The position numbers and the translations under genes were made by a program. Under the pieces are notes generated by a model, which saw only the letters and a program-made list of their open reading frames with translations, was not told the DNA's origin and made no database searches. From the NCBI RefSeq assembly GCF_004683885.1, contig NZ_CP038440.1, positions 2,638,001-2,702,000 on the forward strand: a stretch of DNA of 64,000 nucleotides, given 5' to 3'. Of the stretch, positions 52,599-61,339 are shown one piece after another; position 1 is the stretch's first letter, and each line of letters begins with the position of its first letter. Source of the stretch: Brevundimonas sp. MF30-B (lineage in GTDB: Bacteria > Pseudomonadota > Alphaproteobacteria > Caulobacterales > Caulobacteraceae).

Positions 52599-52895
52599 AT
52601 GGCTCGTCGTTGCGAACTCACCGGGATCGGCCCCATGGTCGGCAACTCGGTCAGCCACTCGAACATCAAGACCAAGCGCCGCTTCCTGCCGTCGCTGAAG
52701 ACCGTCAAGGTCGCCTCGGAGGCCCTGGGCCAGACGTTCTCGCTGCGCATCTCCAACGCTGCGCTGCGCACCCTGGACTACAAGGGCGGCCTGGACGCCT
52801 TCATCGTCAAGGCCCGCGACGAGCAGCTGTCGCCGACCGCCCAGAAGATCAAGCGTCAGGTCCGCGCCAAGCTGGCCGAACAGGCCGCCGCCTGA
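52599..52895 (+). CDS. rpmB: Ribosomal protein bL28
   Basis: A 98-residue protein starting ATG 52599 with AAGGA 8 bases upstream. The bL28 signature MARRCELTGIGPMVGNSVSH, and TKRRFLPSLKTVKV, are clear. It binds the 50S subunit near the E site. An upstream ATG at 52560 lies in the leader and is not used. A terminator follows 22 bases after the stop. Confidence 0.96.
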   Translation: MARRCELTGIGPMVGNSVSHSNIKTKRRFLPSLKTVKVASEALGQTFSLRISNAALRTLDYKGGLDAFIVKARDEQLSPTAQKIKRQVRAKLAEQAAA

Positions 52896-52917
52896 GTCCA
52901 GGCGCCTGCGACATTTG

Positions 52918-52946
52918 AAAAGGCCGGCGGCGACGCCGGCCTTTTT
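52918..52946 (+). terminator. Rho-independent terminator after rpmB
   Basis: AAAGGCCGGCG pairs with CGCCGGCCTTT around a GCGA-type loop and is followed by TTTCTTT. It ends the rpmB transcript. Confidence 0.85.
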
Positions 52947-52979
52947 CTTTGCGCGCCAGTCGCATGGGGCGGCCTTGGC

Positions 52980-54911
52980 TTAGACCTGGCCCCGCTTCAG
53001 ATCGGGCGGGGTGGCTTCTTCGGTCAGGACGCGGATGGCCTCTTCGACCGTCAGGATTTCCTGAGCCTGCGAACCCAGGCGGCGTAGGGCGACCTTGCCC
53101 TCTTCGGCCTCCTTGCGGCCGACCACGGCGATGACGGGCGTCTTGCCGACCGAGTGTTCGCGGACCTTGTAGTTGATCTTCTCATTGCGCAGATCGCTCT
53201 CGACGCGCAGCCCCGCCGCCTTGAAGCGCGCGACAACGTCCTGGGCATAGGCGTCGGCGTCCGAGGTGATGGTCGCCACCACGGCCTGCGTCGGCGCCAG
53301 CCACAGCGGGAAGGCCCCGGCGTAGTTCTCGATCATGATGCCGATGAACCGCTCGAAGCTGCCCAGGATGGCGCGGTGCAGCATGACGGGGCGGTGCTTG
53401 CCGCCGTCCTCGCCGATGTATTCCGCGTTCAGGCGCTCCGGCAGGACATAGTCCAGCTGGATGGTGCCGCAGGTCCATTCGCGGCCGATGGCGTCCTTGA
53501 CGATGAAGTCCAGCTTGGGCGCATAGAAGGCGCCGTCGCCCTCGGTGACGACGGGCTCGGAGCCGGCCGCTCGGGCGGCCTCGGCCATCTGGGCCTCGGC
53601 CTTGTCCCAGAATTCATCGGTGCCCGCGCGGATCTCGGGGCGGGTGCCCAGGCTGATGTAGGCCGTTTCCATGCCCAGATCGGCGTGGACCGAGCGGGCC
53701 AGTTCGATGAAGGACCGCGTCTCCTCCACGATCTGATCCTCGCGGCAGAAGATGTGGGCGTCGTCCTGGGTGAAGCCGCGCACGCGCATCAGGCCGTGCA
53801 GCGAACCCGACGGCTCATAGCGGTGGCAGGCGCCGAACTCGGCCATGCGCAGCGGCAGTTCGCGATACGAGCGCTGTCCCTGGTCGAAGATCTGCACGTG
53901 GCCCGGGCAGTTCATCGGCTTGAGCGACAGTTCCTCCCCCTCGACCGTCTCGCAGACGAACATGTTGGGGCGGTACTTCTCCCAGTGGCCCGAGGCCTCC
54001 CAGAACTTGCGGTCCAGGACCTGGGGCGTCTTGACCTCGACATAGCCGGCCTTGTCCAGGCGGCGGCGCATATAGGCCTCGATGACCTGCCACAGCACCC
54101 AGCCCTTGGGGTGCCAGAAGACCATGCCGCGGCCCTCTTCCTGCATGTGGAAGAGCTCCATCGACCGACCGATCTTGCGGTGGTCGCGCTTCTCGGCCTC
54201 TTCGATGCGCTTCAGATAGGCGTCCAGGTCCGCCTGGTTGGCCCAGGCCGTGGCGTAGATGCGCTGCAGCTGCTCACGCTTGGCGTCGCCGCGCCAGTAG
54301 GCGCCGGCCAGCTTGGTCAGTTTGAAGGCCTTACCCACGAACTTGGTCGAGGGGAAGTGCGGCCCCCGGCACAGATCGACCCAGCCGCCCGTGGCGTAGG
54401 TGGTGATGGTCTCGTCGGCGGGCAGGTCGCGGATCAGCTCGGCCTTGAAGGTCTCGCCCTTGGACTCGAACAGAGCGATGGCCTCGTCGCGGTCCCAGAC
54501 CTGGCGCACCAGCTTTTCGTCGCGATCGACGATCTCGGCCATGCGCTTCTCGATGGCGGCGAAGTCGTCGGTCGAGAAGGGCTCGGCCCGGTGGAAATCG
54601 TAATAGAAGCCGTCCTCGATGGCCGGGCCGATGGTGACCTGGGTGCCGGGGAACAGCTCCTGCACGGCTTGCGCCAGCACGTGGGCGGCGTCGTGGCGGA
54701 TGGTCTCCAGCGCGTCGGGGTCGTCGCGCATGATCAGCTTGAAGTCGCCGCCGGTCTCCAGCGGACGGTCCACGTCCCACTGCTGGCCGTTTATCTCGAC
54801 CAGGGCCGCGCGCTTGGCCAGCGAGGGCGAGATGGAGGCGGCCACGTCGCGGCCGGTGGCCGAGGGCGGGAACTGTCGAACGGCGCCGTCGGGGAATTTG
54901 AGATCGATCAT
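52980..54911 (-). CDS. thrS: Threonyl-tRNA synthetase
   Basis: A 643-residue class II synthetase with all domains: TGS (residues about 1-60), the editing domain with [16 protein letters not shown] and the later [12 protein letters not shown], the catalytic core ([40 protein letters not shown]), and the anticodon-binding domain near the end. It lies three bases after the yidD stop. Confidence 0.97.
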   Translation of the reverse strand: MIDLKFPDGAVRQFPPSATGRDVAASISPSLAKRAALVEINGQQWDVDRPLETGGDFKLIMRDDPDALETIRHDAAHVLAQAVQELFPGTQVTIGPAIEDGFYYDFHRAEPFSTDDFAAIEKRMAEIVDRDEKLVRQVWDRDEAIALFESKGETFKAELIRDLPADETITTYATGGWVDLCRGPHFPSTKFVGKAFKLTKLAGAYWRGDAKREQLQRIYATAWANQADLDAYLKRIEEAEKRDHRKIGRSMELFHMQEEGRGMVFWHPKGWVLWQVIEAYMRRRLDKAGYVEVKTPQVLDRKFWEASGHWEKYRPNMFVCETVEGEELSLKPMNCPGHVQIFDQGQRSYRELPLRMAEFGACHRYEPSGSLHGLMRVRGFTQDDAHIFCREDQIVEETRSFIELARSVHADLGMETAYISLGTRPEIRAGTDEFWDKAEAQMAEAARAAGSEPVVTEGDGAFYAPKLDFIVKDAIGREWTCGTIQLDYVLPERLNAEYIGEDGGKHRPVMLHRAILGSFERFIGIMIENYAGAFPLWLAPTQAVVATITSDADAYAQDVVARFKAAGLRVESDLRNEKINYKVREHSVGKTPVIAVVGRKEAEEGKVALRRLGSQAQEILTVEEAIRVLTEEATPPDLKRGQV

Positions 54912-54913
54912 CG

Positions 54914-55177
54914 TCAGTCTGCTTCAGGTCTGTCGCCGAGTTCAGCGCTTGGCGGCGCCGCCGGAACGGGATCGTAGCCCGAACCGCCGAAAGGATGGCA
55001 TTTGCACAACCGGCGCACGGTCAGCCAGCCGCCCCGCACCGGACCGTGGGTCAGAAGCGCGTCGCGTCCATAGTCCGAACAGGTCGGCAGGAAGCGGCAC
55101 TGCTGGCCGATCAGGGGGGACAGCGTGAGCTTGTAGGCCCGATAGGCCCCGCGCACGCCGCGTTCATAGAGAGACAT
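54914..55177 (-). CDS. yidD: YidD, membrane protein insertion efficiency factor
   Basis: An 87-residue protein with the YidD signature: [20 protein letters not shown] then [16 protein letters not shown]. Known YidD proteins help YidC insert membrane proteins. In many genomes yidD lies with rnpA and yidC; here it precedes thrS and follows an Fe-S scaffold-like gene. The 77 bases to the upstream stop hold no obvious element. Confidence 0.94.
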   Translation of the reverse strand: MSLYERGVRGAYRAYKLTLSPLIGQQCRFLPTCSDYGRDALLTHGPVRGGWLTVRRLCKCHPFGGSGYDPVPAAPPSAELGDRPEAD

Positions 55178-55254
55178 TCGTCCCTTCGCCGGGGGCTCGT
55201 TGAGGTTCGCCCGGCTTATCCCCCGTCACGCCGGGGCGATCAACCGATTGGACG

Positions 55255-55725
55255 TCAAGCCGCGCCGGCGAGACGAGTTCGAGTGTCGCTCTGATGCTTG
55301 AGCAGGGCCTGATCCACGGCGTCCAGCGTCGCCTCCACCGCCACCAGGGTCGAGGCGTGGCGGGCGGGATAGTCGGCGACCTGTTTCAGCGCGCGCAGGC
55401 CCCCGAAACGACCCTCGGGGCCGTCGCCGCCGGACTTGAGCATGGCCGACATGGCGTCGCGGGCGTCGCGGACCTCCTGCGCGGTCGCGCCGATCACGGC
55501 CTGGCCCAGAACGCCGGCCGCGGCCTGGCCCAGCGCGCAGGCCTTCACGTCCTGGGCGAAGGCGGCGATGCGGCCCTGATCGTCCAGCACGACGTCGACG
55601 ATGGCGCGCGAGCCGCACAGCTTGGCCACGCGTTCGCCCGTGCCCTCGGGCGCAGGCAGACGCCCCGCGTGCGGCAGGTTGGCCGCCAGCGACAGGATGC
55701 GTGCGCTGTAGAGCTCGTCGATCAT
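55255..55725 (-). CDS. IscU/NifU-like iron-sulfur scaffold-type protein
   Basis: A 156-residue protein starting at ATG 55725 (MIDELYSARIL); an open frame extends upstream into the TPR gene end. Two of the three IscU cluster cysteines are recognisable (VAKLCGSR at about 37 and DVKACALGQ at about 63). The third position, normally Cys in a CALLP-type segment, is missing here (PARHASTLVAVEATLD). It may therefore transfer or regulate clusters and not assemble them alone. It lies between the TPR gene and yidD, probably co-transcribed. Confidence 0.83.
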   Translation of the reverse strand: MIDELYSARILSLAANLPHAGRLPAPEGTGERVAKLCGSRAIVDVVLDDQGRIAAFAQDVKACALGQAAAGVLGQAVIGATAQEVRDARDAMSAMLKSGGDGPEGRFGGLRALKQVADYPARHASTLVAVEATLDAVDQALLKHQSDTRTRLAGAA

Positions 55726-55762
55726 GGGAGGAAGATAGGCGCGCCTTACGGGCGAGGGAAGA

Positions 55763-56563
55763 TCAGCCGCCTTGCAGCGAGGACCAGGTGCGGCCACCAG
55801 CGGCGTCCGGTCCGGTAGCAGAGGCGGCGCGCAGCCAGGCCAGATTGCGGTCGGCCGACTCGGGCGGAAGTTCGCGGCGCAGGATCTGCTCGGCTTCGGC
55901 CATCTTGCCCTGCAGGCCCAGGGCCATGGCCAGGTTCAGCTTGACCTGAAGCTTGGCGCCCGGCTGGGAAACCGCGCGGCGCAGCAGGGGTTCGGCCTCG
56001 GCGGCGCGACCCTCGGCCATCAGGGGCATGGCCATGTTGGCAAGCACATCCGGGTTGTCGGGCGACAGGGTCAGGGCCTGACGCCAGGCCTCCTGCGCAT
56101 CGTCGTGGCGGCGGACCTGCTGATAGGCCGTGCCGAGCAGCGACAGCGCCCGCCAGTCGCGCGGCGCCTGGTCACGGGCCCGTTCCAGGGCGGCGATGCC
56201 GTAAAAGGCGTGGCCGCGGGCGATGTGGGCGCGCCCAGCCTCCAGCATGGCTTCGACGTTCGTCGGCTGGACCATCATCACGGCCTGTGCGGTTTCAGCC
56301 GCCTGGTCGTGACGCCCGAGTTCGCGCAGAGCCTGGGCCAGCTTGACGCCGGCGACGGGGTCCGCCGGATTGATCTCGTTCTGCTGGGCCCAGAAGACCG
56401 AACGGGCCAGCGGGTCGGCGCGATCATAGGCGGCGCGGGTCTGGGCGTCCGCAGGCGTACGCGGCTGTGCGGCGGGCGGCGCCTGTTCCTGCGTCTGCGC
56501 CAGCGTCGGCGCGGCCGTCAGCAGCAAGGCGGAGGTTGCGAGTGCGAGGGCGGTGCGCGACAT
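55763..56563 (-). CDS. TPR-repeat periplasmic protein, TadD-like
   Basis: A 266-residue protein with a signal peptide (MSRTALALATSALLLTAAPT, cleavage after LAQ) from ATG 56563. Tetratricopeptide repeats run from about residue 65 to 230, for example VKLAQALRELGRHDQAAETA, LLGTAYQQVRRHDDAQEAWR and LANMAMPLMAEGRAAEAEPL. It resembles TadD, a Flp-pilus assembly component, but no pilus gene is nearby, so the name is only a resemblance. Confidence 0.8.
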   Translation of the reverse strand: MSRTALALATSALLLTAAPTLAQTQEQAPPAAQPRTPADAQTRAAYDRADPLARSVFWAQQNEINPADPVAGVKLAQALRELGRHDQAAETAQAVMMVQPTNVEAMLEAGRAHIARGHAFYGIAALERARDQAPRDWRALSLLGTAYQQVRRHDDAQEAWRQALTLSPDNPDVLANMAMPLMAEGRAAEAEPLLRRAVSQPGAKLQVKLNLAMALGLQGKMAEAEQILRRELPPESADRNLAWLRAASATGPDAAGGRTWSSLQGG

Positions 56564-56640
56564 GGATGGAGTCCAGGCTGATCGCATCCAGACTCAAGCC
56601 TCGGCGTCAAACTTTGGTTAACGGCTGGAGCCGCCCGCAT

Positions 56641-58020
56641 ATGACCGCTTCGAACCACGATGTTCTGATCGCCGCCGATGCGTCCGCCCGGTCCGTGCGC
56701 CTGATCGCGGCGGGCGCCGCGCCGGCCTCGCCCTGGGCCGAGGCGCACGACTTCACCGGCAAGACGGGCCAGCTGCTCGTGATCCCCGACGCCGAGGGAC
56801 GGCCGGTCGAAGCTTGGTTCGGGACGGGCGAAGCCTTCGATCCGCTCACTGTGCGCGGCCTGGCGGCGCGTCTGCCCGCCGGCGAATGGCGGCTCGACGG
56901 GGTCGAGGGCGAGGCAGCCGAGATGTCGGCCGTGGCCTGGGGCTTGGGGACCTATCTGTTCGACCGCTACAAGCCTCGGCCCCAGCGCGGGCGCGCGCGC
57001 CTGGCCGTGGCCGAGCGCGTAGACCTTGAGGCCTGTCGCCGCATCGTCGCAGCCTGCGCCCTGTGCCGCGAGATGGTGGACACGCCCGCCGCCGACATGG
57101 GGCCGCTGCAGATCGAGACGATCGCGCGCGAGATCGCTGAAGCGCACGGCGCGGACCTGTCGGTCACCGAGGGCGAGGCCCTGCTCGAAGCCAACTACCC
57201 GGCCGTGCACGCCGTGGGCCGCGCCGCCGCGCCGCACCGGGCGCCGCGCGTCATAGAACTGGGCTGGAGGCTGGACCAGACGGACCGTCCGTTGATCGCC
57301 CTGGTCGGCAAGGGCGTGGTGTTCGACACCGGCGGCCTGGACCTGAAGCCCGCCGCCGGGATGCGCAACATGAAGAAGGACATGGGCGGGGCGGCCCACG
57401 CCCTGGCCTTGGCGAGGCTGGTGATGCAGGCGAACCTGCCCGTGCGGCTGGTGGTGCTGGTCGCGGCCGTCGAGAACGCCGTGTCAGCCGACGCCTTCCG
57501 GCCCGGCGACGTGCTGTCGACGCGACAGGGCCTGACGGTCGAGGTGGGCAATACCGATGCCGAGGGACGCCTGATCCTGGCCGATGTTCTGACGCGGGCG
57601 GGCGAGCACGCGCCGGACCTGACGCTGGACTTCGCCACCCTGACCGGTGCGGCGCGTATCGCCCTGGGGCCGGAACTGCCACCGCTCTACACCGACGATG
57701 ACGCTCTGGCGGACGGCCTTCTGGCGGCTGGACGGACGGTGCGCGACCCGCTGTGGAGGATGCCTCTTCACCCCGGCTATCGTCCAGCGCTTGAGGCCGA
57801 GATCGCCGACCTGAGGAACGATCCGGCCGCCTGGGCCCAGGCCGGGTCGGTCACGGCGGCGCTGTTCCTGCAGAAGTTCGCGCCGACAACGGGATCGTGG
57901 GCGCATCTGGACATCTTCGCCTGGAATCCGCGCGCTCGCCCCGGCTGGCCCGAAGGCGGCGAGGCGCAAGGACTTCGCGCCGCCTTCCATCACATTTCCG
58001 CGTTCGCTGCCGCACATTAA
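56641..58020 (+). CDS. Leucyl aminopeptidase family (M17) protein
   Basis: A 459-residue cytosolic aminopeptidase. The N-terminal domain (to about 155) is followed by the catalytic domain with VGKGVVFDTGGLDLKP, MRNMKKDMGGAAHALALARL and NTDAEGRLILADVL. These hold the metal-binding Lys, Asp, Asp and Glu of M17 enzymes. The start ATG 56641 has GGAG 10 bases upstream. It is divergent from the TPR gene. The NlpC/P60 gene downstream is on the same strand. Confidence 0.9.
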   Translation: MTASNHDVLIAADASARSVRLIAAGAAPASPWAEAHDFTGKTGQLLVIPDAEGRPVEAWFGTGEAFDPLTVRGLAARLPAGEWRLDGVEGEAAEMSAVAWGLGTYLFDRYKPRPQRGRARLAVAERVDLEACRRIVAACALCREMVDTPAADMGPLQIETIAREIAEAHGADLSVTEGEALLEANYPAVHAVGRAAAPHRAPRVIELGWRLDQTDRPLIALVGKGVVFDTGGLDLKPAAGMRNMKKDMGGAAHALALARLVMQANLPVRLVVLVAAVENAVSADAFRPGDVLSTRQGLTVEVGNTDAEGRLILADVLTRAGEHAPDLTLDFATLTGAARIALGPELPPLYTDDDALADGLLAAGRTVRDPLWRMPLHPGYRPALEAEIADLRNDPAAWAQAGSVTAALFLQKFAPTTGSWAHLDIFAWNPRARPGWPEGGEAQGLRAAFHHISAFAAAH

Positions 58021-58074
58021 CGTCCGCTTCGGCTTCGCGGCCTAGAACGATTGTTCAACCGATCGAGCCGCCGT

Positions 58075-58944
58075 TTGACCGACGTCCTCGCCCTGATTGA
58101 TCCCGGACCGCGCCTGGCGCGGCCCGACCTGGCCGAGCTTCGGCTGGAGGGATTGGTGCGCGCCGATCGCTATGCGCAGACCAGCGCCCGGCATGGCGCC
58201 GATCCGGCGTCTCCGATCTGGAGCGGCGCGAACGCGGACGCCCGGCGAATCGACGAACTGCTGGCCGGCGAGGTCTTCGATGTCCTGGACGAGACCGGGG
58301 GCCGGGCCTGGGGCCGGGCGCGTCGCAGCGGCGTCGTCGGCTGGATCGACCTGGGCGCCCTGAGGCCCGGCGCGTCGGCGCCGACCCATCGGGTGCGCGC
58401 CCTGAAGGCGCCGGTTCACGCGGCGTCTAAAGGTGAGACAGCGCAGGCCGCGCCTCTGTTTATGAACGCCCTGGTTCGGGTCGAAGAGACGGCAGGCACC
58501 CGTGCGCGCCTGACCGGACGGGGCTGGATCGCTGCCGAGGCGCTGGCGCCGATCGGCGAGTTCGAGTCCGACCTGGCGGTCGTAGCCCAAGCCTTCCTCG
58601 GCGCGCCCCACAGCCTGGGCGGCCGCACGGCGGCGGGGACGGATTGCTGCGGGCTCGTGCAGCAGGCCCTGATGGCCTGCGGCCTGGCCGCGCCGCGCTG
58701 GGCGTCGGGGCAGGCGGAGCTTGGACGGTCTGTCGAGACGCCGGCGCGCGGCGACCTCGTGGTGTGGCTAAAACCGGACCTTAAGCCGTGGGGCGGGCAC
58801 AGCGGCGTGATGACGGACGCCGGCCAGGTGATTCACGCCAGCGGACGCGCGGGCGAGGTGCTGATCCAGCCTCTGGCCGAGGTCGCGGCGGCCTATGTCG
58901 GCAACGGCTTCGAGCCAGCGATATTCCGACGCCTGTCGACCTAG
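58075..58944 (+). CDS. NlpC/P60 peptidase with SH3-like domains
   Basis: A 289-residue protein starting at TTG 58075, with GAG about 8 bases before it; a TTG at 58051 is possible. Two SH3b-like segments (IDELLAGEVFDVLDETGGRA, then RARLTGRGWIAAEALAP) precede the NlpC/P60 domain, which holds the catalytic Cys in GTDCCGLVQQALMACG and His in WGGHSGVMTDAGQVIHAS. Such enzymes cut gamma-D-Glu-meso-DAP bonds. No signal peptide is evident, so it may act on recycled muropeptides, fitting the aminopeptidase just upstream. Confidence 0.85.
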   Translation: MTDVLALIDPGPRLARPDLAELRLEGLVRADRYAQTSARHGADPASPIWSGANADARRIDELLAGEVFDVLDETGGRAWGRARRSGVVGWIDLGALRPGASAPTHRVRALKAPVHAASKGETAQAAPLFMNALVRVEETAGTRARLTGRGWIAAEALAPIGEFESDLAVVAQAFLGAPHSLGGRTAAGTDCCGLVQQALMACGLAAPRWASGQAELGRSVETPARGDLVVWLKPDLKPWGGHSGVMTDAGQVIHASGRAGEVLIQPLAEVAAAYVGNGFEPAIFRRLST

Positions 58945-58957
58945 GCCCCAAACGCAG

Positions 58958-58983
58958 AAAAGGCGGCCCGAAGGCCGCCTTTT
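58958..58983. terminator. Bidirectional terminator between converging genes
   Basis: AAAAGGCGGCC pairs with GGCCGCCTTTT around CGAA. The hairpin has A-run and T-run on both sides and serves the NlpC/P60 gene and the leftward cytochrome gene. Confidence 0.88.
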
Positions 58984-59003
58984 CGCAACTCAATCGACTG
59001 AAA

Positions 59004-59759
59004 TCAGCGAGCCGTTGGCGCGCTGGCCGGAGCGGCCGGCGGGGTGCTGGTCGCGGCCGGAGGGGCGACCGGCGTGGCCTGCTCTCCCGGCTGGGCGGCG
59101 ACGCCCGTGTCCGGGGTTGCGCCGTCCGGAGCGACGGTCTGGCCTTCCGTGCCCTCGGCGATGGGGGCTTCGCCCTCGACGGCGGCTGCGCCCTCGGCGC
59201 CCGGTTGACGAGCCGGATCGGGGGCGGGGATGGGGTAGCCCTGCGAGCCCTGCTCGTGCAGCCAGGCCAGCAGGTTGATGCGGGTATTGGTGTCGCGGAT
59301 GCCGGCGAACGACATCTTGGTGCCGGGGATGTAGCGGGCCGGGGCGGTCAGGAACTGATCCATCTCGTCCCATCCCCAGATCGGAGCCTCGGCCTTGTGC
59401 GCGGCCATGGCGTCCGAATAGGCGAAGCCCGGACGGTGCATGACTGCGCCGCCCATGACAGCCCACAGATTCGGACCGATTCCATCGGCGCCGCCTTGGT
59501 TCACCGTGTGACAGGCCTGGCAGCGCGCGAAGGCGGCCTGGCCGGCGGCGAGGTCGGCGGTCGGGATGACCGTGCCCCAGTCGGGCGCCAGCTCGGCGGG
59601 ACCGGCCGCGGCTTCTTCCGGCGCATCCACAAAGTAGCCCATCTTTTCAGGGGCTTCAGTATGATAAATAGCGCCCGACGCTTCCTTGATCACCAGGATG
59701 GCGAAGGCCGTGCCCAGCGCGGCGCCGAAAATCTTGTTCCACTTCAGATCGCCGCTCAT
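59004..59759 (-). CDS. Membrane-anchored cytochrome c
   Basis: A 251-residue protein with an uncleaved N-terminal anchor (FGAALGTAFAILVIKEASG, about 11-29). The heme site is CQACH (about 80-84) and the axial Met is in GTKMSFAGI. This matches CycM/c552-type cytochromes that pass electrons to aa3 oxidase. After residue 175 comes an unusual 75-residue Pro/Ala/Thr-rich tail. It is divergent from kdsB, with 154 bases between them that hold nothing further I can define. Confidence 0.92.
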   Translation of the reverse strand: MSGDLKWNKIFGAALGTAFAILVIKEASGAIYHTEAPEKMGYFVDAPEEAAAGPAELAPDWGTVIPTADLAAGQAAFARCQACHTVNQGGADGIGPNLWAVMGGAVMHRPGFAYSDAMAAHKAEAPIWGWDEMDQFLTAPARYIPGTKMSFAGIRDTNTRINLLAWLHEQGSQGYPIPAPDPARQPGAEGAAAVEGEAPIAEGTEGQTVAPDGATPDTGVAAQPGEQATPVAPPAATSTPPAAPASAPTAR

Positions 59760-59913
59760 ACGCGTCGTCGCATCCCGTCTCTAGAGCCCCTGACGCGCAC
59801 GGCGGTGAGCCGCGCCCAGGGGGCGTGTCCTTGCGTGGGCGTCTCTGACACGCTAGCGCCGCCTTCGCAACCGGCCCGGAGTGCTCCGGGCGTCGCAGGG
59901 CGCCGTCAAGCCG

Positions 59914-60636
59914 ATGAACCCGCTGATAATGATACCCGCTCGCATGGGCGCCACCCGTCTCCCGGGCAAGCCGCTGGCCGACATCGGCGGCAGGGCCATG
60001 ATCGTGCGCGCTTGGGAGCAGGCTGCGAAATCCGGTCTGCCGGCGGTCGTCGCGGCGGGCGATCCCGAAATCGTGGAGGCGGTCCAGGTCGCCGGCGGGC
60101 GGGCCATCCTGACCGATCCGGCCCTGCCCAGCGGGTCCGACCGCGTCCTGGCGGCGCTGAACGCCGTCGATCCCGACGGGCGGCACGACGCGGTGATCAA
60201 TCTGCAAGGCGACATGCCGTTCGCCGATCCGGCCATCCCGACCGCCTGCGCGGCCCTGCTGGCCAGCGAGGCCGCGTGCGACATCGCGACCCTGGTCGCG
60301 CTCGAAGCGGAGGCCTCGGATCGATCAAACCCGGACGTCGTCAAGGCGGTGCTGGCGCTGGGCGAGGGCGGGACTTCCGGCCGCGCCCTCTATTTCACCC
60401 GCTCGACCCTGTACGGCGATGGCCCGGTGTGGCGTCACGTCGGCGTCTACGGCTATCGCCGCGCAGCCTTGGAGCGCTTCTGCGCCGCGCCGCCGTCTCC
60501 GCTGGAGCGGCGCGAGAAGCTGGAGCAGTTGCGGGCGCTGGAGATCGGCCTGTCCATCTGGGCCGCCGTCATCGACCAGGCGCCCCTGTCGGTCGACAAC
60601 CCGGCGGACCTGGAAGCGGCGCGGGCCCTGGCCTGA
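59914..60636 (+). CDS. kdsB: KdsB, CMP-KDO synthetase
   Basis: A 240-residue nucleotidyltransferase activating KDO with CTP for lipopolysaccharide core synthesis. The start is ATG 59914 (MNPLIMIPARMGATRLPGKP), with LPSGSDRVLAAL and NLQGDMPFADP as KdsB motifs and VGVYGYRRAALERFC near the end. An upstream start at 59881 is unlikely. It indicates an LPS-bearing outer membrane. Confidence 0.95.
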   Translation: MNPLIMIPARMGATRLPGKPLADIGGRAMIVRAWEQAAKSGLPAVVAAGDPEIVEAVQVAGGRAILTDPALPSGSDRVLAALNAVDPDGRHDAVINLQGDMPFADPAIPTACAALLASEAACDIATLVALEAEASDRSNPDVVKAVLALGEGGTSGRALYFTRSTLYGDGPVWRHVGVYGYRRAALERFCAAPPSPLERREKLEQLRALEIGLSIWAAVIDQAPLSVDNPADLEAARALA

Positions 60637-60652
60637 CGCCGCCCCTCGATCC

Positions 60653-61057
60653 TCAGCCCTGAGGCAGCCGGATCGGATTGCGGATGCGCACCGCCTGGCC
60701 GGCGTCCAGACCCAGTTCCTGATAGGTCCAGCTGATCACCGCGCCATCCGCGACCAGGGCCTTGCACAGGTCCGGCGAGCGGCGCTTCAACGTCAGTTCG
60801 GCGGGATCGCCGTCCTGGATCGCCACCTCGAAGGTCGAGGTTTCGGTGCAGCCGTTGGAATCGACCCGCACCGACAGGCCACGGCCGTCGAAGGCGACCG
60901 AGCGGATCGCCTCCAGCGGCTCGGCCGCCACCGTGGCGGCGTCCCCGCCCGAGCGGACCGTGATCTTCTCGCCCGCCTCGTTGGAATAGATTACGCAGCC
61001 GGCCAGCAGGGGCGCGAGCGCGCCTGCCAGAACCAGCCCCTTGAGCGCCGCCTTCAC
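60653..61057 (-). CDS. Small lipoprotein, paralogue of the gene at 62463
   Basis: A 134-residue protein. The GTG at 61057 overlaps the stop of the upstream 40-residue lipoprotein (GTGA), and GGAAG lies 7 bases before it. The lipobox is LLAGC, followed by VIYSNEAGEK. The folded part has two Cys and a terminal QELGLDAGQAVRIRNPIRLP. This is clearly related to the gene at 62463-62852 (SFDELGLRPGSSVTVQNPYQ, shared SNGCT). Function is unknown; the fold is probably small and beta-rich. Confidence 0.82.
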   Translation of the reverse strand: MKAALKGLVLAGALAPLLAGCVIYSNEAGEKITVRSGGDAATVAAEPLEAIRSVAFDGRGLSVRVDSNGCTETSTFEVAIQDGDPAELTLKRRSPDLCKALVADGAVISWTYQELGLDAGQAVRIRNPIRLPQG

Positions 61058-61176
61058 CGCGGCGCTTCCGTCGACGACGAATGGATCACCCGCGTGGTGG
61101 GCTTTTCGCTGGAGATGATGATGCAGCCGCTCAGAAGCGGCGCGGCGATGGCGAGGGCGATGACGAAACGAACCAT
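61054..61176 (-). CDS. 40-residue small lipoprotein
   Basis: A short gene on the minus strand: ATG 61176, then a signal sequence (MVRFVIALAIAAPLLSGC), lipobox LLSGC and IIISSEKPTTRVIHSSS, ending in a GTGA overlap with the next lipoprotein gene. Mature length would be about 23 residues. The lipobox, translational coupling and a motif shared with nearby lipoproteins make it a likely real gene. Confidence 0.7.
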   Translation of the reverse strand: MVRFVIALAIAAPLLSGCIIISSEKPTTRVIHSSSTEAPR

Positions 61177-61339
61177 TGGATGTGTCCCCTTTGTGGCTTG
61201 GCCGCAAGGTGCCTGCCCGACCGCCCGGGTTCACGTGAATAATCGGAAAGGCGGATGACAAATCGGCAAGGATCGCCCTTGCGCCGATCTGCAACAGGCA
61301 TAGCTACGCTCGACCTAAACGCACCGATGGTGATCGCCG

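Noticed and set aside
53154..54977. Plus-strand frame of about 607 codons across thrS
   Set aside because: It is antisense to a clear threonyl-tRNA synthetase and has no recognisable domain.
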